DNA from: OCS116 cluster bacterium AG-435-F03
Lineage (GTDB): Bacteria > Pseudomonadota > Alphaproteobacteria > MED-G09
NCBI GenBank assembly: GCA_003212795.1
Contig: QCOV01000003.1
Span: forward strand, 1-64,000
Length of the DNA stretch: 64,000 nt
Direction: 5' to 3'
Made by a program: the position numbers and the translations under genes. A model generated the notes under the pieces. The model ran no database searches and was not told the DNA's origin. It was given only the letters and a program-made list of their open reading frames with translations. This document shows, piece by piece, positions 1-10,915 of the stretch. The stretch's first letter is position 1, and every line of letters starts with the position of its first letter.

Positions 1-1384
1 CAGTATCGCCGATCGAAGAACCAAAAACAATATTCAATTGATTATCTTCATCCGCAACACCATCGAGTGTTAATGTTGAACTACTTCCATCAGCATCAGG
101 AGCAAAATAAATAACAGTTTTATTGTTAATCGCATCAACAACAACTTGTTGCGTTCCCGCAGAATTGCTTTCAAATTGAGATCTATCGTAACCAGAAGGA
201 ATACTTCCGCTTGTTAATATCACCAATTTATCAGAAGCGAGACTAAAGCCCGAAATAGTTACATTGCCATCAGAACCAACAACTTCATCACCGTCCCAAG
301 CAGCATCGTAAACAAATGTTTCCGCATCTGCAGCAGCTGTTATTGAAGATGAATCAATGTCAACCTGCGTTCCTACTACAGTTGGAGCAACGATTTCGAA
401 GATAAGATCGATAGATGATAAATCAGCATCTTCAACTCCAGATAAAGTTATAGAGCCACTTGATCCATCTGCATTTATACCGAAGTCAATTCTTGTGCCG
501 CCTGAAGCATCTGTTGTTATATCAACACCTGCAGTATTTAGTAAACTTTCTTTTCCATAACCACTTGGCATTGCATCACTTTTAATTAAAAGTCGATCAA
601 CTTTAACATCAAAACCAGAAATGGTTACATTGCCATCTGTAGCTACAGGTACACCATTAATAAATTTAACAGAATATTCAAAAACTTCACCAGCTTCTGA
701 AGCAGTAACAGTTCCTGATGATAAATCAACTTTTGGTGCGCCATCATCTGCTGCGCCGTCTTCTGAATTAATTACAACAGTAGAAGAATCTGAAACACCT
801 TTAAGAGTTATACTTCCAGTATTATCATTATCATTACCAAGTGTAATAACGGTATCACCGTCAATTGTTGATGCAACATCAACATTGGAAGAACCTCCTG
901 AAGTAAAAGATCCAGGAGCATCTGAACCTCTGAGTGTAATTGTATCATTAGCTGCATCAAAATCAGTTATTATGACATTGCCATCAACACCTGTGGTTAC
1001 AGCACTTCCAGAAAATGTAACATCATAGACATAATTATCAGCTCCACTTGTAGCAGTATAGTATCCAGCATTAGCTTGGATGCCTGAAGTCGACCCACCT
1101 GAGCTTGATCCACCTGAGCTTGATCCACCTGAGCTTGATCCGCCTGAGCTTGATCCGCCTGAGCTTGATCCGCCTGATCCCGCATCTGGCGTTGGACTTA
1201 CAGCCCCGCCACCGCCACCGCCACCGCAAGCAGCTAGAATTAGAGGTAATGTGATAGCTGTAAAGAAACGAATATCTCTTTTATTAGATTTGAAAATTTC
1301 CATATTATCTAAAAAAGATTCTTGTTTTTTTAAATTATTATATTCTGAGATTTGAATATTTTCAGGTAAGATTTTTTTGTTCAT
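1..1384 (-). CDS. Repeat-containing surface lipoprotein, 5' part (runs off left edge)
   Basis: An open frame reads leftward from ATG at 1384 to the window edge, about 461 codons without a stop. GGAG lies just upstream of the ATG. The protein has a 40-residue polar start, then a hydrophobic stretch ending in the lipobox LAAC (Cys about residue 53), seven glycines, and a Gly-Ser linker of GGSSS units. About three repeats of 100-115 residues follow, each carrying a DGNV(T/I)I(S/T)(G/D)F motif and a later SITL(K/S)GV-like motif, with alternating beta-type sequence rich in Asp, Ser and Thr. Such repeats suggest an extracellular beta-sandwich adhesin or structural protein, but I recognise no named family. 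The signal core follows an unusually long N-terminus; an internal ATG at 1303 would give a conventional signal peptide but has no visible ribosome site. Function unknown; existence of the gene is well supported. Confidence 0.82.
   Translation of the reverse strand, partial: MNKKILPENIQISEYNNLKKQESFLDNMEIFKSNKRDIRFFTAITLPLILAACGGGGGGGAVSPTPDAGSGGSSSGGSSSGGSSSGGSSSGGSSSGGSTSGIQANAGYYTATSGADNYVYDVTFSGSAVTTGVDGNVIITDFDAANDTITLRGSDAPGSFTSGGSSNVDVASTIDGDTVITLGNDNDNTGSITLKGVSDSSTVVINSEDGAADDGAPKVDLSSGTVTASEAGEVFEYSVKFINGVPVATDGNVTISGFDVKVDRLLIKSDAMPSGYGKESLLNTAGVDITTDASGGTRIDFGINADGSSGSITLSGVEDADLSSIDLIFEIVAPTVVGTQVDIDSSSITAAADAETFVYDAAWDGDEVVGSDGNVTISGFSLASDKLVILTSGSIPSGYDRSQFESNSAGTQQVVVDAINNKTVIYFAPDADGSSSTLTLDGVADEDNQLNIVFGSSIGDT
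1101..1175 (-). repeat. Five tandem 15-bp units coding the GGSSS linker
   Basis: Five consecutive 15-bp units of the form gagcttgatccRcct (plus strand) sit inside the lipoprotein gene and encode its Gly-Ser linker. The units differ only at one purine, so the array is recent or kept homogeneous. The unit is a multiple of three, so gain or loss would change linker length without a frameshift. Confidence 0.92.
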
Positions 1385-1687
1385 AATTCTCCGCTCCAGG
1401 TATAGCAAAACAAATTAAACGAATCGCTATTTATAATATGTAATACATTTAAAAAATATTGCATATTAAAAATATAATTCTTTTCCTTCGCAAATCTTTA
1501 TACATCTATATAACTTATATAACAAATACAAATTTAATAGATATACAAAATTCAAAGTTATACTTAATTTGATTTACATTAATAATTAGTAATAGACAAC
1601 TAATTTAAACTCAAATCTTATTACATTTAGTTTTGATTTTATAAATTGGTTAGGTAGTATTTAACTTTATTAATAAAGGAAAAAAAA
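1385..1687. other. AT-rich divergent intergenic region
   Basis: This gap separates the divergent lipoprotein and transporter genes and should carry both promoters. I see no gene in it. It contains one clear inverted repeat, AATTAGT-8 nt-ACTAATT at 1584-1605, which could be an operator or weak hairpin. No promoter can be assigned confidently because the whole region is A/T. Confidence 0.5.
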
Positions 1688-3142
1688 TTGTTACAAAATC
1701 ATCCTATAGGACTGAGAACTCTATTTTTAACTGAAATGTGGGAAAGAATGTCTTTTTATGGCATGCGAGGAATTCTTGTTCTTTTTATGACAGCATCATT
1801 AATTGATGGCGGCCTTGCTATAGATGCAGTTTCAGCAAGTGCAATTTATGGCATTTATTCTTCAAGCGTTTATCTTGTTGCTCTTCTTGGTGGTTGGATT
1901 GCAGATCGACATATAGGTCAACAAAATGCGATTTTATATGGCGGATTGGTAATAATGATTGGTCATTTTTTATTAGCTTTTACAAATATAGAAACATTTT
2001 ATCTGGGATTAATTTTTGTTGTTTTAGGGACAGGTTTATTAAAACCTAACATTTCAGCAATTGTTGGTGGACTCTACGAAAAAGAACAAGAAAAGAAAGA
2101 AGCGGGTTTCACAATTTTTTATATGTCAATAAATATAGGTAGTGTTTTAGGCTTTTTTATTTGCGGTTATTTAGGCGAAAGTATTGGATGGCATTATGGA
2201 TTTGGTGCAGCCGGTATTGGAATGGCTTTTGGTTTAATACAGTTTATTTTTACGCGAAAAAATTTAGGCGAAGTTGGAATTAAGCCATCTATTGAACTTC
2301 CAAAAAATAAAAAGAAGAAGGAGATAATTTCTTTATATCTTTTATCTTTTGTTTTTATGGCAATTCTTCTTATGGGGATTTTTGGCTTTTGGACATTTGA
2401 TCCGATACCCATAGCAAATGCTCTAACAGTTATTATCATATCTATTGCAGCTATTTATTTTTTATATCTTTTTATTTTCGGAAACTTAAATGAAGATGAG
2501 AGAAAGAAAATAATATTAATTTTAGTTCTTTTTTTTGGAGCTGCGTTTTTTTGGTCTGGCTTTGATCAAGCAGGAAGTTCTTTTAATATTTTTGCAAAAG
2601 AATATACTGATAGAATAGTATTTGGTTGGGAATATCCTGCAAGCTGGCTACAAGTTCTTAATCCAATATTAGTTGTAATCTTATCCCCATTTATGGCTTA
2701 TCTATGGATTTTTCTTGGTAAAAGAATGCTTGATCCATCATTACCTTTTAAATTTGGTCTTGGTTTAATTTTAATGGCAATAGGATTTATTTTCATAGCT
2801 ATCGGAGCGAATGTAGCTATGCAAGATGGGCTTGCTGGAGCAAGATGGTTGTTATTGACATACTTATTTCACACTATTGGTGAATTAACATTGAGCCCTA
2901 TCGGCTTAGCGGCAATATCTAATTTATCTCCTAAAAGATATGTTGGCCAAATGATGGGAATTTGGTTTTTGGCATCCTCATTAGGAGCTATAATTGCTGG
3001 CTTATTATCTGGTCAAGCAACATATGAAGGTCTTAATTCTATGCCAAGTCTTTTTAATAAGGTTGCCATTATCTCTTCAATTGCTGGCTTAGTCTTAATT
3101 TTAATTTCAAAACCTTTAAATAATTGGGTCTTTAAAAAGTAA
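1688..3142 (+). CDS. POT/PTR2 family proton-dependent oligopeptide transporter
   Basis: This 484-residue integral membrane protein belongs to the proton-coupled oligopeptide transporter family, which imports di- and tripeptides across the inner membrane. Near the N-terminus the ExxER signature is seen as EMWERMSFYGMR (residues 16-27), followed by repeated hydrophobic segments consistent with 12-14 helices. The conserved-looking WSGFDQAGSS stretch lies in the middle of the protein. Translation appears to start at TTG 1688: AAGGA lies 7 nt upstream, and the protein then begins with the usual HPxGLxTLFxTEMWER pattern of the family. It ends 3 nt before the carboxyltransferase gene, so the two are probably cotranscribed. 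Family assignment is firm; substrate range is inferred. Confidence 0.93.
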   Translation: MLQNHPIGLRTLFLTEMWERMSFYGMRGILVLFMTASLIDGGLAIDAVSASAIYGIYSSSVYLVALLGGWIADRHIGQQNAILYGGLVIMIGHFLLAFTNIETFYLGLIFVVLGTGLLKPNISAIVGGLYEKEQEKKEAGFTIFYMSINIGSVLGFFICGYLGESIGWHYGFGAAGIGMAFGLIQFIFTRKNLGEVGIKPSIELPKNKKKKEIISLYLLSFVFMAILLMGIFGFWTFDPIPIANALTVIIISIAAIYFLYLFIFGNLNEDERKKIILILVLFFGAAFFWSGFDQAGSSFNIFAKEYTDRIVFGWEYPASWLQVLNPILVVILSPFMAYLWIFLGKRMLDPSLPFKFGLGLILMAIGFIFIAIGANVAMQDGLAGARWLLLTYLFHTIGELTLSPIGLAAISNLSPKRYVGQMMGIWFLASSLGAIIAGLLSGQATYEGLNSMPSLFNKVAIISSIAGLVLILISKPLNNWVFKK

Positions 3143-3145
3143 CTA

Positions 3146-4693
3146 ATGAGCTGGGAAAAAGACATAAATGAATTAAGAAAAAGAGAAAAACTTGCAGAAA
3201 AAATGGGCGGGGAAGAAAAACTCAAACGCCAAAAAGATAACAATAGGTTAAATGTTAGAGAAAGAATAAATCTTCTTTTTGATAAAAACTCATTTCATGA
3301 ATTTGGAAAAATTGCTGGTAAAGCTCAATATAATGAGAATGGAGAATTAGAAAATTTTACACCTTCAAATTTTATAATGGGAAAAGGAAAAATTAATGGC
3401 AAAGATGTTGTTGTAGGTGGAGATGATTTTACTGTCAGGGGTGGGGCAGCCGATGCATCAATTGCCCAAAAACAGATTATGGCTGAACAACTTGCAAATG
3501 AATTTAGACTTCCATTGATAAGATTAATAGAAGGCACAGGAGGTGGCGGCTCAGTTAAATCTCTCGATATGGATGCTAGAACCTATATCCCTGGTAACCC
3601 AGGTTGGAACTGGGTGATTGAAAACCTTTCAACTATACCGGTTATAGCTCTAGCTTTGGGCCCAGTTGCAGGACTTGGCGCTGCAAGAGCAGTAACGAGT
3701 CATTTTTCAATTATGGTTGAAAAAATATCTCAGATGTTTGTTGCAGGGCCACCAGTAGTTAAAAGAGTGGGTGAAGACCTGACCAAGGAAGAATTGGGAG
3801 GTTCAGAGATTCATTCTAAAAATGGAGCTATTGATATTGTTGTAAAATCTGAAGAAGAAGCAATTGAAACAGCTAAGTCAATTCTTTCTTACTTACCCTC
3901 CTCTGTCTATGAGCTCCCTCCGAGAGAGAAAAATAAAGATGATCCAAATAGAAAAGACGAATGGTTAATTTCTGCTATTCCGAAAGATAGAAGAAAAGTT
4001 TATAAATCAAGAAAAATTATAGAAACAATTTTTGATAAATCTTCTTTTCTAGAATTTGGAAAAAATTCAGGTCAGTCAGTTATTGCAGGTCTTGCCAGAT
4101 TAGATGGGTGGCCTGTTGGTGTACTTGCTAGTGATCCATATTTTTATGGAGGAGGATGGACTGCCGATGCATCAAATAAAGTGACAAGATTTGTAGATAT
4201 TGCTGAAACTTTTCATCTTCCTGTTATCCATTTAGTAGACAACCCTGGTTTTGTAATTGGTCTAGAAGCAGAAAAACAAGGCACTATAAGACATGGAGCA
4301 AGAGCTTTGACTGCAGTATACCAAGCAACTGTACCATGGTGTTCTGTAATCTTAAGGAAAGTATTTGGTGTAGCTGGGGCTGCTCACATGAATGCATCAA
4401 GAGTTCATTATAGATTTGCATGGCCATCAGGCGATTGGGGATCTTTGCCAATGGAAGGCGGGATTGAGGCCGCATTCAAATCTGATTTAGAAAAATCAGA
4501 TAATCCTGAAAAACTATTAAAAGATATTGAAGATAGGATGGAAGCTGTACGCTCTCCATTTAGAACTGCTGAGTCTTTCCTAGCGGAAGAAATTATCGAC
4601 CCAAGAGATACAAGAAAATTATTATGTGATTTTGCAAATCTTGCTGCACCTTTAAGAACTGCAGGAAAAACTTCATTTGGTTTAAGGCCATAA
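3146..4693 (+). CDS. Acyl-CoA carboxylase carboxyltransferase (beta) subunit
   Basis: This 515-residue protein is the carboxyltransferase subunit of a biotin-dependent acyl-CoA carboxylase (propionyl-, methylcrotonyl- or related CoA substrates). It has the two crotonase-like halves of the family: an N-terminal domain with GGDDFTVRGG and EGTGGGGSVKS, and a C-terminal domain with VDNPGFVIGLEAEKQGTIRHGA and GVAGAAHMN. Length is normal. No biotin carboxylase or biotinyl carrier subunit lies nearby, so its alpha partner is elsewhere or the protein works with a shared subunit. The start overlaps nothing but is only 3 nt past the transporter stop and lacks a good ribosome site, suggesting coupling. 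The exact acyl-CoA substrate cannot be read from the sequence. Confidence 0.92.
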   Translation: MSWEKDINELRKREKLAEKMGGEEKLKRQKDNNRLNVRERINLLFDKNSFHEFGKIAGKAQYNENGELENFTPSNFIMGKGKINGKDVVVGGDDFTVRGGAADASIAQKQIMAEQLANEFRLPLIRLIEGTGGGGSVKSLDMDARTYIPGNPGWNWVIENLSTIPVIALALGPVAGLGAARAVTSHFSIMVEKISQMFVAGPPVVKRVGEDLTKEELGGSEIHSKNGAIDIVVKSEEEAIETAKSILSYLPSSVYELPPREKNKDDPNRKDEWLISAIPKDRRKVYKSRKIIETIFDKSSFLEFGKNSGQSVIAGLARLDGWPVGVLASDPYFYGGGWTADASNKVTRFVDIAETFHLPVIHLVDNPGFVIGLEAEKQGTIRHGARALTAVYQATVPWCSVILRKVFGVAGAAHMNASRVHYRFAWPSGDWGSLPMEGGIEAAFKSDLEKSDNPEKLLKDIEDRMEAVRSPFRTAESFLAEEIIDPRDTRKLLCDFANLAAPLRTAGKTSFGLRP

Positions 4694-4854
4694 ATTACTT
4701 ATTATTAAAAATACAATAAATTTAAGGGGTTATCTTATATATGTTGTATTAATACCACAGTACTTGATTTTATAAATATTTTGTTATAAAACATCATACC
4801 TTACTACTAACTAATAAAAATAATTAATTAACACAGGTGGAAAGCATAATTTTT

Positions 4855-7800
4855 ATGGACACTAAATTTATGACTAAAAATAATACTGAAAAAAATAATA
4901 TAGGCTTTCCTAAAAACCAAGGTCTTTATGACTCATCAAAAGAACATGACTCATGTGGCGTTGGTTTTATTGTTGATACAAACAATAATGCCTCGCATGA
5001 TATCGTAAGCAAAGGTCTTTCTATGCTTTGCAATTTAGAGCATAGAGGAGCAGTTGGCGCTGACCCTAAGGCAGGAGATGGATCTGGTATTTTAATTCAA
5101 TTACCCCATGAATTTTTTAAAAAAGAAATTAGCCATTTTGATTTGCCAAATAAAAATGAATACGCTGTCGGCGTTTTATTTATAAAAAAGAACGATAACT
5201 TAAAAGACAAGATCTTAAAAAAAATTGAAGATGTTTGCGATAGAGAAAATATACCTTTTTTAGGATGGAGATTATGTCCTACTTACGAAGAAGAATTGGG
5301 TTGGTCAGTCAAACCAACTACTCCTTATGTTTATCATTTATTTATTGGAAAACCAGATAATGCAATTGAACAGGATGATTATGAAAGAAAAATATATGTT
5401 TTAAGACAATGTATCGATAAAGAAATTATGACGATGGGTAATGAATATTATGATCAGTTTTATATTCCATCATTTTCTTCAAGAACAATTTTATATAAAG
5501 GTATGGTCCTATCTGATCAGGTAGGAGCAGTTGGAAATAAATTAGGTTTTTTTGAAGACTTATCTGATAGCTCAATTGTTTCATCCTTCGCCTTAATACA
5601 TCAAAGATTTTCAACAAACACATTTCCAACATGGAGTCTTGCTCAGCCATTTCGTATGCTTTGTCATAACGGTGAGATAAATACATTAAGAGGTAACATT
5701 AATTGGATGAATGCTAGGCACAGTATTCTTAAGTCCGAAAAATTTTTAGAAGATATGGATAAAATTTGGCCAATAATTAAAGAAGGTCAATCTGATAGCG
5801 CTTCCTTTGATAATGCCTTAGAGCTTTTGGTCTTAGGCGGATATTCAATCTCGGAAGCTATGCTAATTATGATACCTGAAGCATGGCAAAATAATTCTTT
5901 AATGGATAAAAAACTTAGAAGTTTCTATGAATATCATGCTCCTCTAATGGAACCATGGGATGGCCCGGCAAATATTGCTTTTACAGATGGTAAGCAAATT
6001 GGGGCGATGCTCGATAGAAATGGTTTAAGACCTGCAAGATATTTAACAACTAACGACAACAAAGTAATCTTTGCATCTGAAATGGGCTTAATACCTGTTG
6101 ATGAGAAAAATATTGTTTCAAAATGGCGTCTGCAGCCCGGTAAAATGCTTTTAATTGATCTTGAAAATAAATCAGTTGTTGATGATGACACAATTAAGAA
6201 AAATATTTCTGAAAAAAATGATTGGGAGAAAATGGTCCAGCTTAGTCAGATTGATCTAGATAATATTTCTCCATCTGACAAAAATATAAGAGTTGAAAAT
6301 GCATTATCTCAATTCGAACTCTTAAAACTAAATGGCTATACACAAGAAGATGAGAGTTTTTTGATGAATCCTATGGCTCATAATGGAGCAGAAGCAACAG
6401 GATCAATGGGTACTGATACGCCTATCTCCGCATTATCAAATAAATCGAAGCTTCTTTACACTTATTTTAAACAAAACTTCGCTCAAGTAACTAATCCACC
6501 TATCGATCCAATCAGAGAAGAGATAGTAATGTCTTTGGTAAATTATATTGGAAAAAGAGGCAACATACTCGATATCAATTCAAGCGATTATTCAAACTGC
6601 ATAAAGGTCAATCAACCAATTCTAAAAGAAAAAGAACTTAACAAAATAATTTCATTTGCAAAAAGTAATTCAAAAACTTTAAAGCATAAGGAATTAGATA
6701 TAACTTTCAAAAAAAATGCAGGTGAACAATCTCTTCTAAAAAAAATAGATGAGCTTTCCGAAGAAGCTGAAAAACAGGTTAATGATGGCAATAATATATT
6801 AATCTTAACAGATAAAAATATATCTAAAGAAAATATTTCTATACCGGCTTTATTGGCTGTTTCTGCGGTTCATCATCATTTAATTAAAAAAGGTTTAAGA
6901 ACTTCAACAGGGCTAATTATTGAAACTGCTGAAGCAAGAGAAATTCATCATTTTTGTTGCCTTGCAGGATACGGAGCAGATGCAATTAGTCCTTGGCTTG
7001 CTTTAAGACAAGTAAGAAATTTGGCTCCAGATTTAGAGGAAATATCTGAAGATAATTATATTAAAGCATGCGGAAAAGGTATGTTAAAAGTTATGTCAAA
7101 AATGGGTATATCAACATATCAATCTTATTGCGGCGCCCAAATTTTTGATGCAATTGGATTGTCATCAGATTTAATAAATAAATATTTCTTTGGAACAGCT
7201 TCTAAAGTTGAAGGAATAAACCTTGACCAAATTGAAGAAGAGACAATACGAAGACACAAAAAAGCATTTGAAAATATACCTGGCCAAGGATCAATGCTGG
7301 AAGTGGGTGGTGAATATGCATTAAGGATTCGTGGTGAAGAACATGTTTGGAATAACGATACAGTTAGGGACCTTCAACATGCAGTACGCGCTAATAGTTT
7401 CGAAACATATGAAAACTATGCGGAGCAAATTAATGAACAAGATAAAAAGCTTATGACTTTAAGAGGATTGTTTACATTCAAATCTCCTGAGATTTTCGGA
7501 AGATCCGCTATAGATATTGAGGAAGTTGAAGAGGCAAAGAATATTGTCAAAAGATTTGCTACAGGAGCTATGTCTTTTGGATCGATAAGTAGAGAAGCTC
7601 ATACTAATCTTGCGATAGCAATGAATAGGATTGGAGGAAAGTCAAACACAGGTGAAGGTGGAGAAGAAACCGATAGATTCAATCCTATGGATAATGGTGA
7701 CTCAATGAGATCAGCTATTAAACAAGTAGCTTCTGGAAGATTTGGTGTTACTGCCGAGTATCTATCAAATTCAGATATGATCCAAATTAAAATGGCTCAA

Positions 7801-9486
7801 GGAGCAAAACCAGGCGAAGGCGGGCAACTACCTGGTCATAAAGTTGACGAGACAATAGCAAAAGTTAGGTACTCTACTCCTGGCGTTGGATTAATATCTC
7901 CTCCTCCGCATCATGATATTTATTCTATCGAAGACTTAGCTCAGTTAATTTACGATTTAAAGAATGCTAATCCTAAAGCAGCAATTTCAGTTAAACTTGT
8001 TTCAGAGGTAGGCGTTGGTACTGTAGCTGCAGGCGTGTCTAAGGCAAAAGCAGATCATGTGACAATATCTGGCTTTGAAGGAGGAACTGGCGCTAGTCCA
8101 TTAACTTCAATTAAACATGCAGGAAGCCCATGGGAAATTGGACTTGCTGAGACTCATCAAACTCTTGTTCTTAATGGCTTGAGATCGAGAATAGCTGTTC
8201 AGGTTGATGGTGGATTAAGAACCGGAAGAGATGTAGTTGTTGGGGCTTTATTAGGTGCAGATGAATTTGGCTTTTCGACAGCTCCATTAATTGCTTCAGG
8301 ATGTATCATGATGAGAAAATGCCACTTGAACACTTGTCCGGTAGGTATTGCAACACAGGATAAAGAGTTAAGAAAACTCTTTAACGGCCAGCCAGAACAT
8401 GTAGTCAATTACTTCTTTTTTGTAGCTGAAGAGGTAAGAAAAATTATGGCTGAATTAGGATTCAAAGATTTTAATGATATGATTGGTCAAAGCGAGGTCT
8501 TAGAAACAAATCAAGCTATCAAGCATTGGAAGGCAGAAGGTCTTGATTTTAAAAACTTGTTCTTCAAAGCGAAAAATTGGGAAGGCGAAGACAATTATAA
8601 TAGTAAAGAACAAGACCACAACATATATGAAATTTTAGATAGAGAATTTATTGATAAAGCTAAAACAGCAATAAATAATCAAGAACCAATTCAAATTCAA
8701 AGTGATATCAAAAACACTGATAGGTCTACCGGAACTATGCTCTCTCATGAAGTAGCAAAGAAATATGGTCATGCTGGATTAGCGCATGACACAATCAATA
8801 TACAACTTACAGGGACAGCTGGACAGAGCTTTGGTGCTTTTCTAGCAAAAGGCGTAACACTAGATTTAGAAGGTGAAGCCAATGATTATGTAGGAAAAGG
8901 TTTGTCGGGCGGAAGAATTGCTATACGCCCTTCCCTAGTATCATCAATAATTCCAGAAGAAAGCATGATAGTAGGTAACACTGTTCTCTATGGAGCTATT
9001 GAGGGTGAATGCTATTTTAGAGGTATAGCAGGAGAAAGATTTGCTGTAAGAAATTCTGGTGCGACAGCTGTTGTTGAAGGTGCTGGTGATCATTGTTGCG
9101 AATATATGACTGGTGGTGTTGTAGTAGTAATAGGTGATGTAGGTAGAAATTTTGGAGCTGGAATGTCTGGAGGTATTGCATATATTCTTGACCCAAATGA
9201 TCAACTTCAAGATCTATACAACCCTGAAATGATTGAGCTAGAAACAATTACTGAAGATAACAACATTAATAACGACAAACTTCTAGATAATCATCTTTTC
9301 AACGATATGAATAGATTAAACAAATTAATTAAAAACCATTTGCATTATACGAATAGTAAAAAAGCATCAGAAATATTAGATAATTTTTCAAATTATCTTC
9401 CTCTATTCAAAAAGGTAATGCCGGTTGAATATAAAAAAGTATTAATGCAAAACTTTGAAAAAAAACAAGAAGAAGAAAGAGCATAA
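4855..9486 (+). CDS. gltB: Glutamate synthase (NADPH) large subunit
   Basis: GltB makes glutamate from glutamine and 2-oxoglutarate. The order of domains is typical: a class II glutaminase whose nucleophile is the Cys of [10 protein letters not shown] (residue 34 from this start, exposed after propeptide removal), a central domain, an FMN-binding synthase domain, and a C-terminal GXGXG beta-helix domain. The 3Fe-4S ligands appear as [12 protein letters not shown]. At about 1540 residues the size is right. The start is uncertain: ATG 4855 with GGAAAG 10 nt upstream is chosen, but GTG 4837 and ATG 4870 are in frame, and all lie in the propeptide. A possible promoter (TTGATT 4764, TATAAA 4785, spacer 15) precedes it. 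gltD follows 10 nt downstream. Confidence 0.96.
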   Translation: MDTKFMTKNNTEKNNIGFPKNQGLYDSSKEHDSCGVGFIVDTNNNASHDIVSKGLSMLCNLEHRGAVGADPKAGDGSGILIQLPHEFFKKEISHFDLPNKNEYAVGVLFIKKNDNLKDKILKKIEDVCDRENIPFLGWRLCPTYEEELGWSVKPTTPYVYHLFIGKPDNAIEQDDYERKIYVLRQCIDKEIMTMGNEYYDQFYIPSFSSRTILYKGMVLSDQVGAVGNKLGFFEDLSDSSIVSSFALIHQRFSTNTFPTWSLAQPFRMLCHNGEINTLRGNINWMNARHSILKSEKFLEDMDKIWPIIKEGQSDSASFDNALELLVLGGYSISEAMLIMIPEAWQNNSLMDKKLRSFYEYHAPLMEPWDGPANIAFTDGKQIGAMLDRNGLRPARYLTTNDNKVIFASEMGLIPVDEKNIVSKWRLQPGKMLLIDLENKSVVDDDTIKKNISEKNDWEKMVQLSQIDLDNISPSDKNIRVENALSQFELLKLNGYTQEDESFLMNPMAHNGAEATGSMGTDTPISALSNKSKLLYTYFKQNFAQVTNPPIDPIREEIVMSLVNYIGKRGNILDINSSDYSNCIKVNQPILKEKELNKIISFAKSNSKTLKHKELDITFKKNAGEQSLLKKIDELSEEAEKQVNDGNNILILTDKNISKENISIPALLAVSAVHHHLIKKGLRTSTGLIIETAEAREIHHFCCLAGYGADAISPWLALRQVRNLAPDLEEISEDNYIKACGKGMLKVMSKMGISTYQSYCGAQIFDAIGLSSDLINKYFFGTASKVEGINLDQIEEETIRRHKKAFENIPGQGSMLEVGGEYALRIRGEEHVWNNDTVRDLQHAVRANSFETYENYAEQINEQDKKLMTLRGLFTFKSPEIFGRSAIDIEEVEEAKNIVKRFATGAMSFGSISREAHTNLAIAMNRIGGKSNTGEGGEETDRFNPMDNGDSMRSAIKQVASGRFGVTAEYLSNSDMIQIKMAQGAKPGEGGQLPGHKVDETIAKVRYSTPGVGLISPPPHHDIYSIEDLAQLIYDLKNANPKAAISVKLVSEVGVGTVAAGVSKAKADHVTISGFEGGTGASPLTSIKHAGSPWEIGLAETHQTLVLNGLRSRIAVQVDGGLRTGRDVVVGALLGADEFGFSTAPLIASGCIMMRKCHLNTCPVGIATQDKELRKLFNGQPEHVVNYFFFVAEEVRKIMAELGFKDFNDMIGQSEVLETNQAIKHWKAEGLDFKNLFFKAKNWEGEDNYNSKEQDHNIYEILDREFIDKAKTAINNQEPIQIQSDIKNTDRSTGTMLSHEVAKKYGHAGLAHDTINIQLTGTAGQSFGAFLAKGVTLDLEGEANDYVGKGLSGGRIAIRPSLVSSIIPEESMIVGNTVLYGAIEGECYFRGIAGERFAVRNSGATAVVEGAGDHCCEYMTGGVVVVIGDVGRNFGAGMSGGIAYILDPNDQLQDLYNPEMIELETITEDNNINNDKLLDNHLFNDMNRLNKLIKNHLHYTNSKKASEILDNFSNYLPLFKKVMPVEYKKVLMQNFEKKQEEERA

Positions 9487-9496
9487 AGGATTAAAA

Positions 9497-10915
9497 ATGG
9501 GAAAAGTTACGGGTTTTATGGAAATCAGAAAAAAAGATAGAAAATATCTTGATGTTGACTCTAGAATAACAAACTACAATGAGTTCGTTGTCCCGCTTAC
9601 AGACGATGAGACTAAAGATCAAGCTGCTCGATGTATGGATTGTGGTGTTCCATATTGTCATTCTGGTTGCCCAGTTAACAATCAAATACCTGACTGGAAT
9701 GATCTAGTTTATTCTGATAAGTGGGAAGAGGCCCTTAATAATCTTCATTCTACAAATAATTTTCCTGAATTTACAGGAAGAATATGTCCTGCTCCTTGTG
9801 AAGCATCATGTACTCTAAATCTATATGAAGAACCTGTTTCCATAAAAACTATAGAGTGTTCAATTATTGATACTGGATATAAAAATGGTTGGATTGTACC
9901 TGTTATTGCAGAAAAAAAGATAGATAAAACTGTGGCTATTATTGGGTCTGGTCCTGCTGGTATGGCATGTGCCCAGCAATTAGCTAGAGCTGGTTATAGT
10001 GTAACTGTATATGAAAAAAACGAAAAAATTGGTGGGCTTCTTAGATATGGAATTCCAGATTTTAAAATGGAAAAACACCTTATTGATAAAAGAGAAGATC
10101 AAATGTCAAAAGAAGGTGTTAATTTCAAAACTGGAGTAAATGTCGGAAGGGATATTAGTGTTGATGAAATTAAAAATCAATATGATGCAGTGGTGTTAGC
10201 AGGTGGCTCAGAATATCCAAGAGATTTACCTATTGAAGGTAGAGAGTTAGATGGCGTTCATTTTGCTATGGATTTTCTTCCTCAACAAAACCGAAGGGTA
10301 TCAAACGAAGCCAATAGTTTTTCAAAAGAAATATTAGCTAAGGGTAAAGACGTGATTGTTATCGGTGGTGGTGACACTGGTTCCGATTGTATAGGCACAT
10401 CAATAAGACAGGGCGCAAAGTCAGTGACGCAATTAGAAATTATGCCTATTCCGCCGGAAGAAGAAGATAAAGGTTTAACTTGGCCAAACTGGCCATTAAA
10501 ACTAAGAACTTCATCAAGCCAAGAGGAAGGTGCATTAAGAGACTTTTCTGTTTTGACAGAATCAATTGAAGGCGAAAATGGAGTTGTAAAGGCAATTAAT
10601 TGTGTAAAGGTTAATGATAAAATGAAACCAATAAAAAATAGTAATTTTAAATTAAAGGCTGATCTAGTTTTATTGGCAATGGGCTTTATACATCCAACAC
10701 ATATAGGAATGATTGAAGAACTTGGCGTTGAAAAAGATTCAAGAGGTAATGTCCTTGCAAATACATCAGATTATAAAACTAGTATTGATAATGTTTTCTC
10801 TGCAGGTGATATGAGAAGAGGACAATCACTAGTTGTTTGGGCAATTCGTGAAGGTCGCCAATGCGCAAGCTCAGTTGATCTATTTTTATCAGGGGAAAGA
10901 AACTTACCCTTCTAA
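9497..10915 (+). CDS. gltD: Glutamate synthase (NADPH) small subunit
   Basis: GltD supplies electrons from NADPH through FAD and two 4Fe-4S clusters to GltB. It is 472 residues, the usual length. Cluster cysteines are seen at 46, 49, 54, 58 and again at 97, 101, 105. The FAD-binding GSGPAGM motif is at about 150-156 and the NADPH-binding GGGDTGSDC motif at about 290-298. A longer frame opens at 9455 inside gltB, but ATG 9497 has AAGGA at 9486-9490 and gives the canonical MGKVTGF start, so it is preferred. The 3' end overlaps the converging VWA gene by four bases. Together with gltB this forms a complete ammonia-assimilation GOGAT. Confidence 0.96.
   Translation: MGKVTGFMEIRKKDRKYLDVDSRITNYNEFVVPLTDDETKDQAARCMDCGVPYCHSGCPVNNQIPDWNDLVYSDKWEEALNNLHSTNNFPEFTGRICPAPCEASCTLNLYEEPVSIKTIECSIIDTGYKNGWIVPVIAEKKIDKTVAIIGSGPAGMACAQQLARAGYSVTVYEKNEKIGGLLRYGIPDFKMEKHLIDKREDQMSKEGVNFKTGVNVGRDISVDEIKNQYDAVVLAGGSEYPRDLPIEGRELDGVHFAMDFLPQQNRRVSNEANSFSKEILAKGKDVIVIGGGDTGSDCIGTSIRQGAKSVTQLEIMPIPPEEEDKGLTWPNWPLKLRTSSSQEEGALRDFSVLTESIEGENGVVKAINCVKVNDKMKPIKNSNFKLKADLVLLAMGFIHPTHIGMIEELGVEKDSRGNVLANTSDYKTSIDNVFSAGDMRRGQSLVVWAIREGRQCASSVDLFLSGERNLPF

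Noticed and set aside
1101-1175. CRISPR-like short repeats
   Set aside because: Units are contiguous with no spacers and code in frame; it is a protein linker repeat.
357-1355. Plus-strand frames including a proline-rich one over 1080-1355
   Set aside because: They are antisense shadows of the lipoprotein gene; the minus strand has a full signal, lipobox and repeats. The Pro/Glu-rich frame only mirrors the Gly-Ser linker.
9455-9496. Longer gltD start overlapping gltB
   Set aside because: The extra 14 lysine-rich residues overlap gltB, whereas ATG 9497 has AAGGA and the canonical MGKVTGF start.
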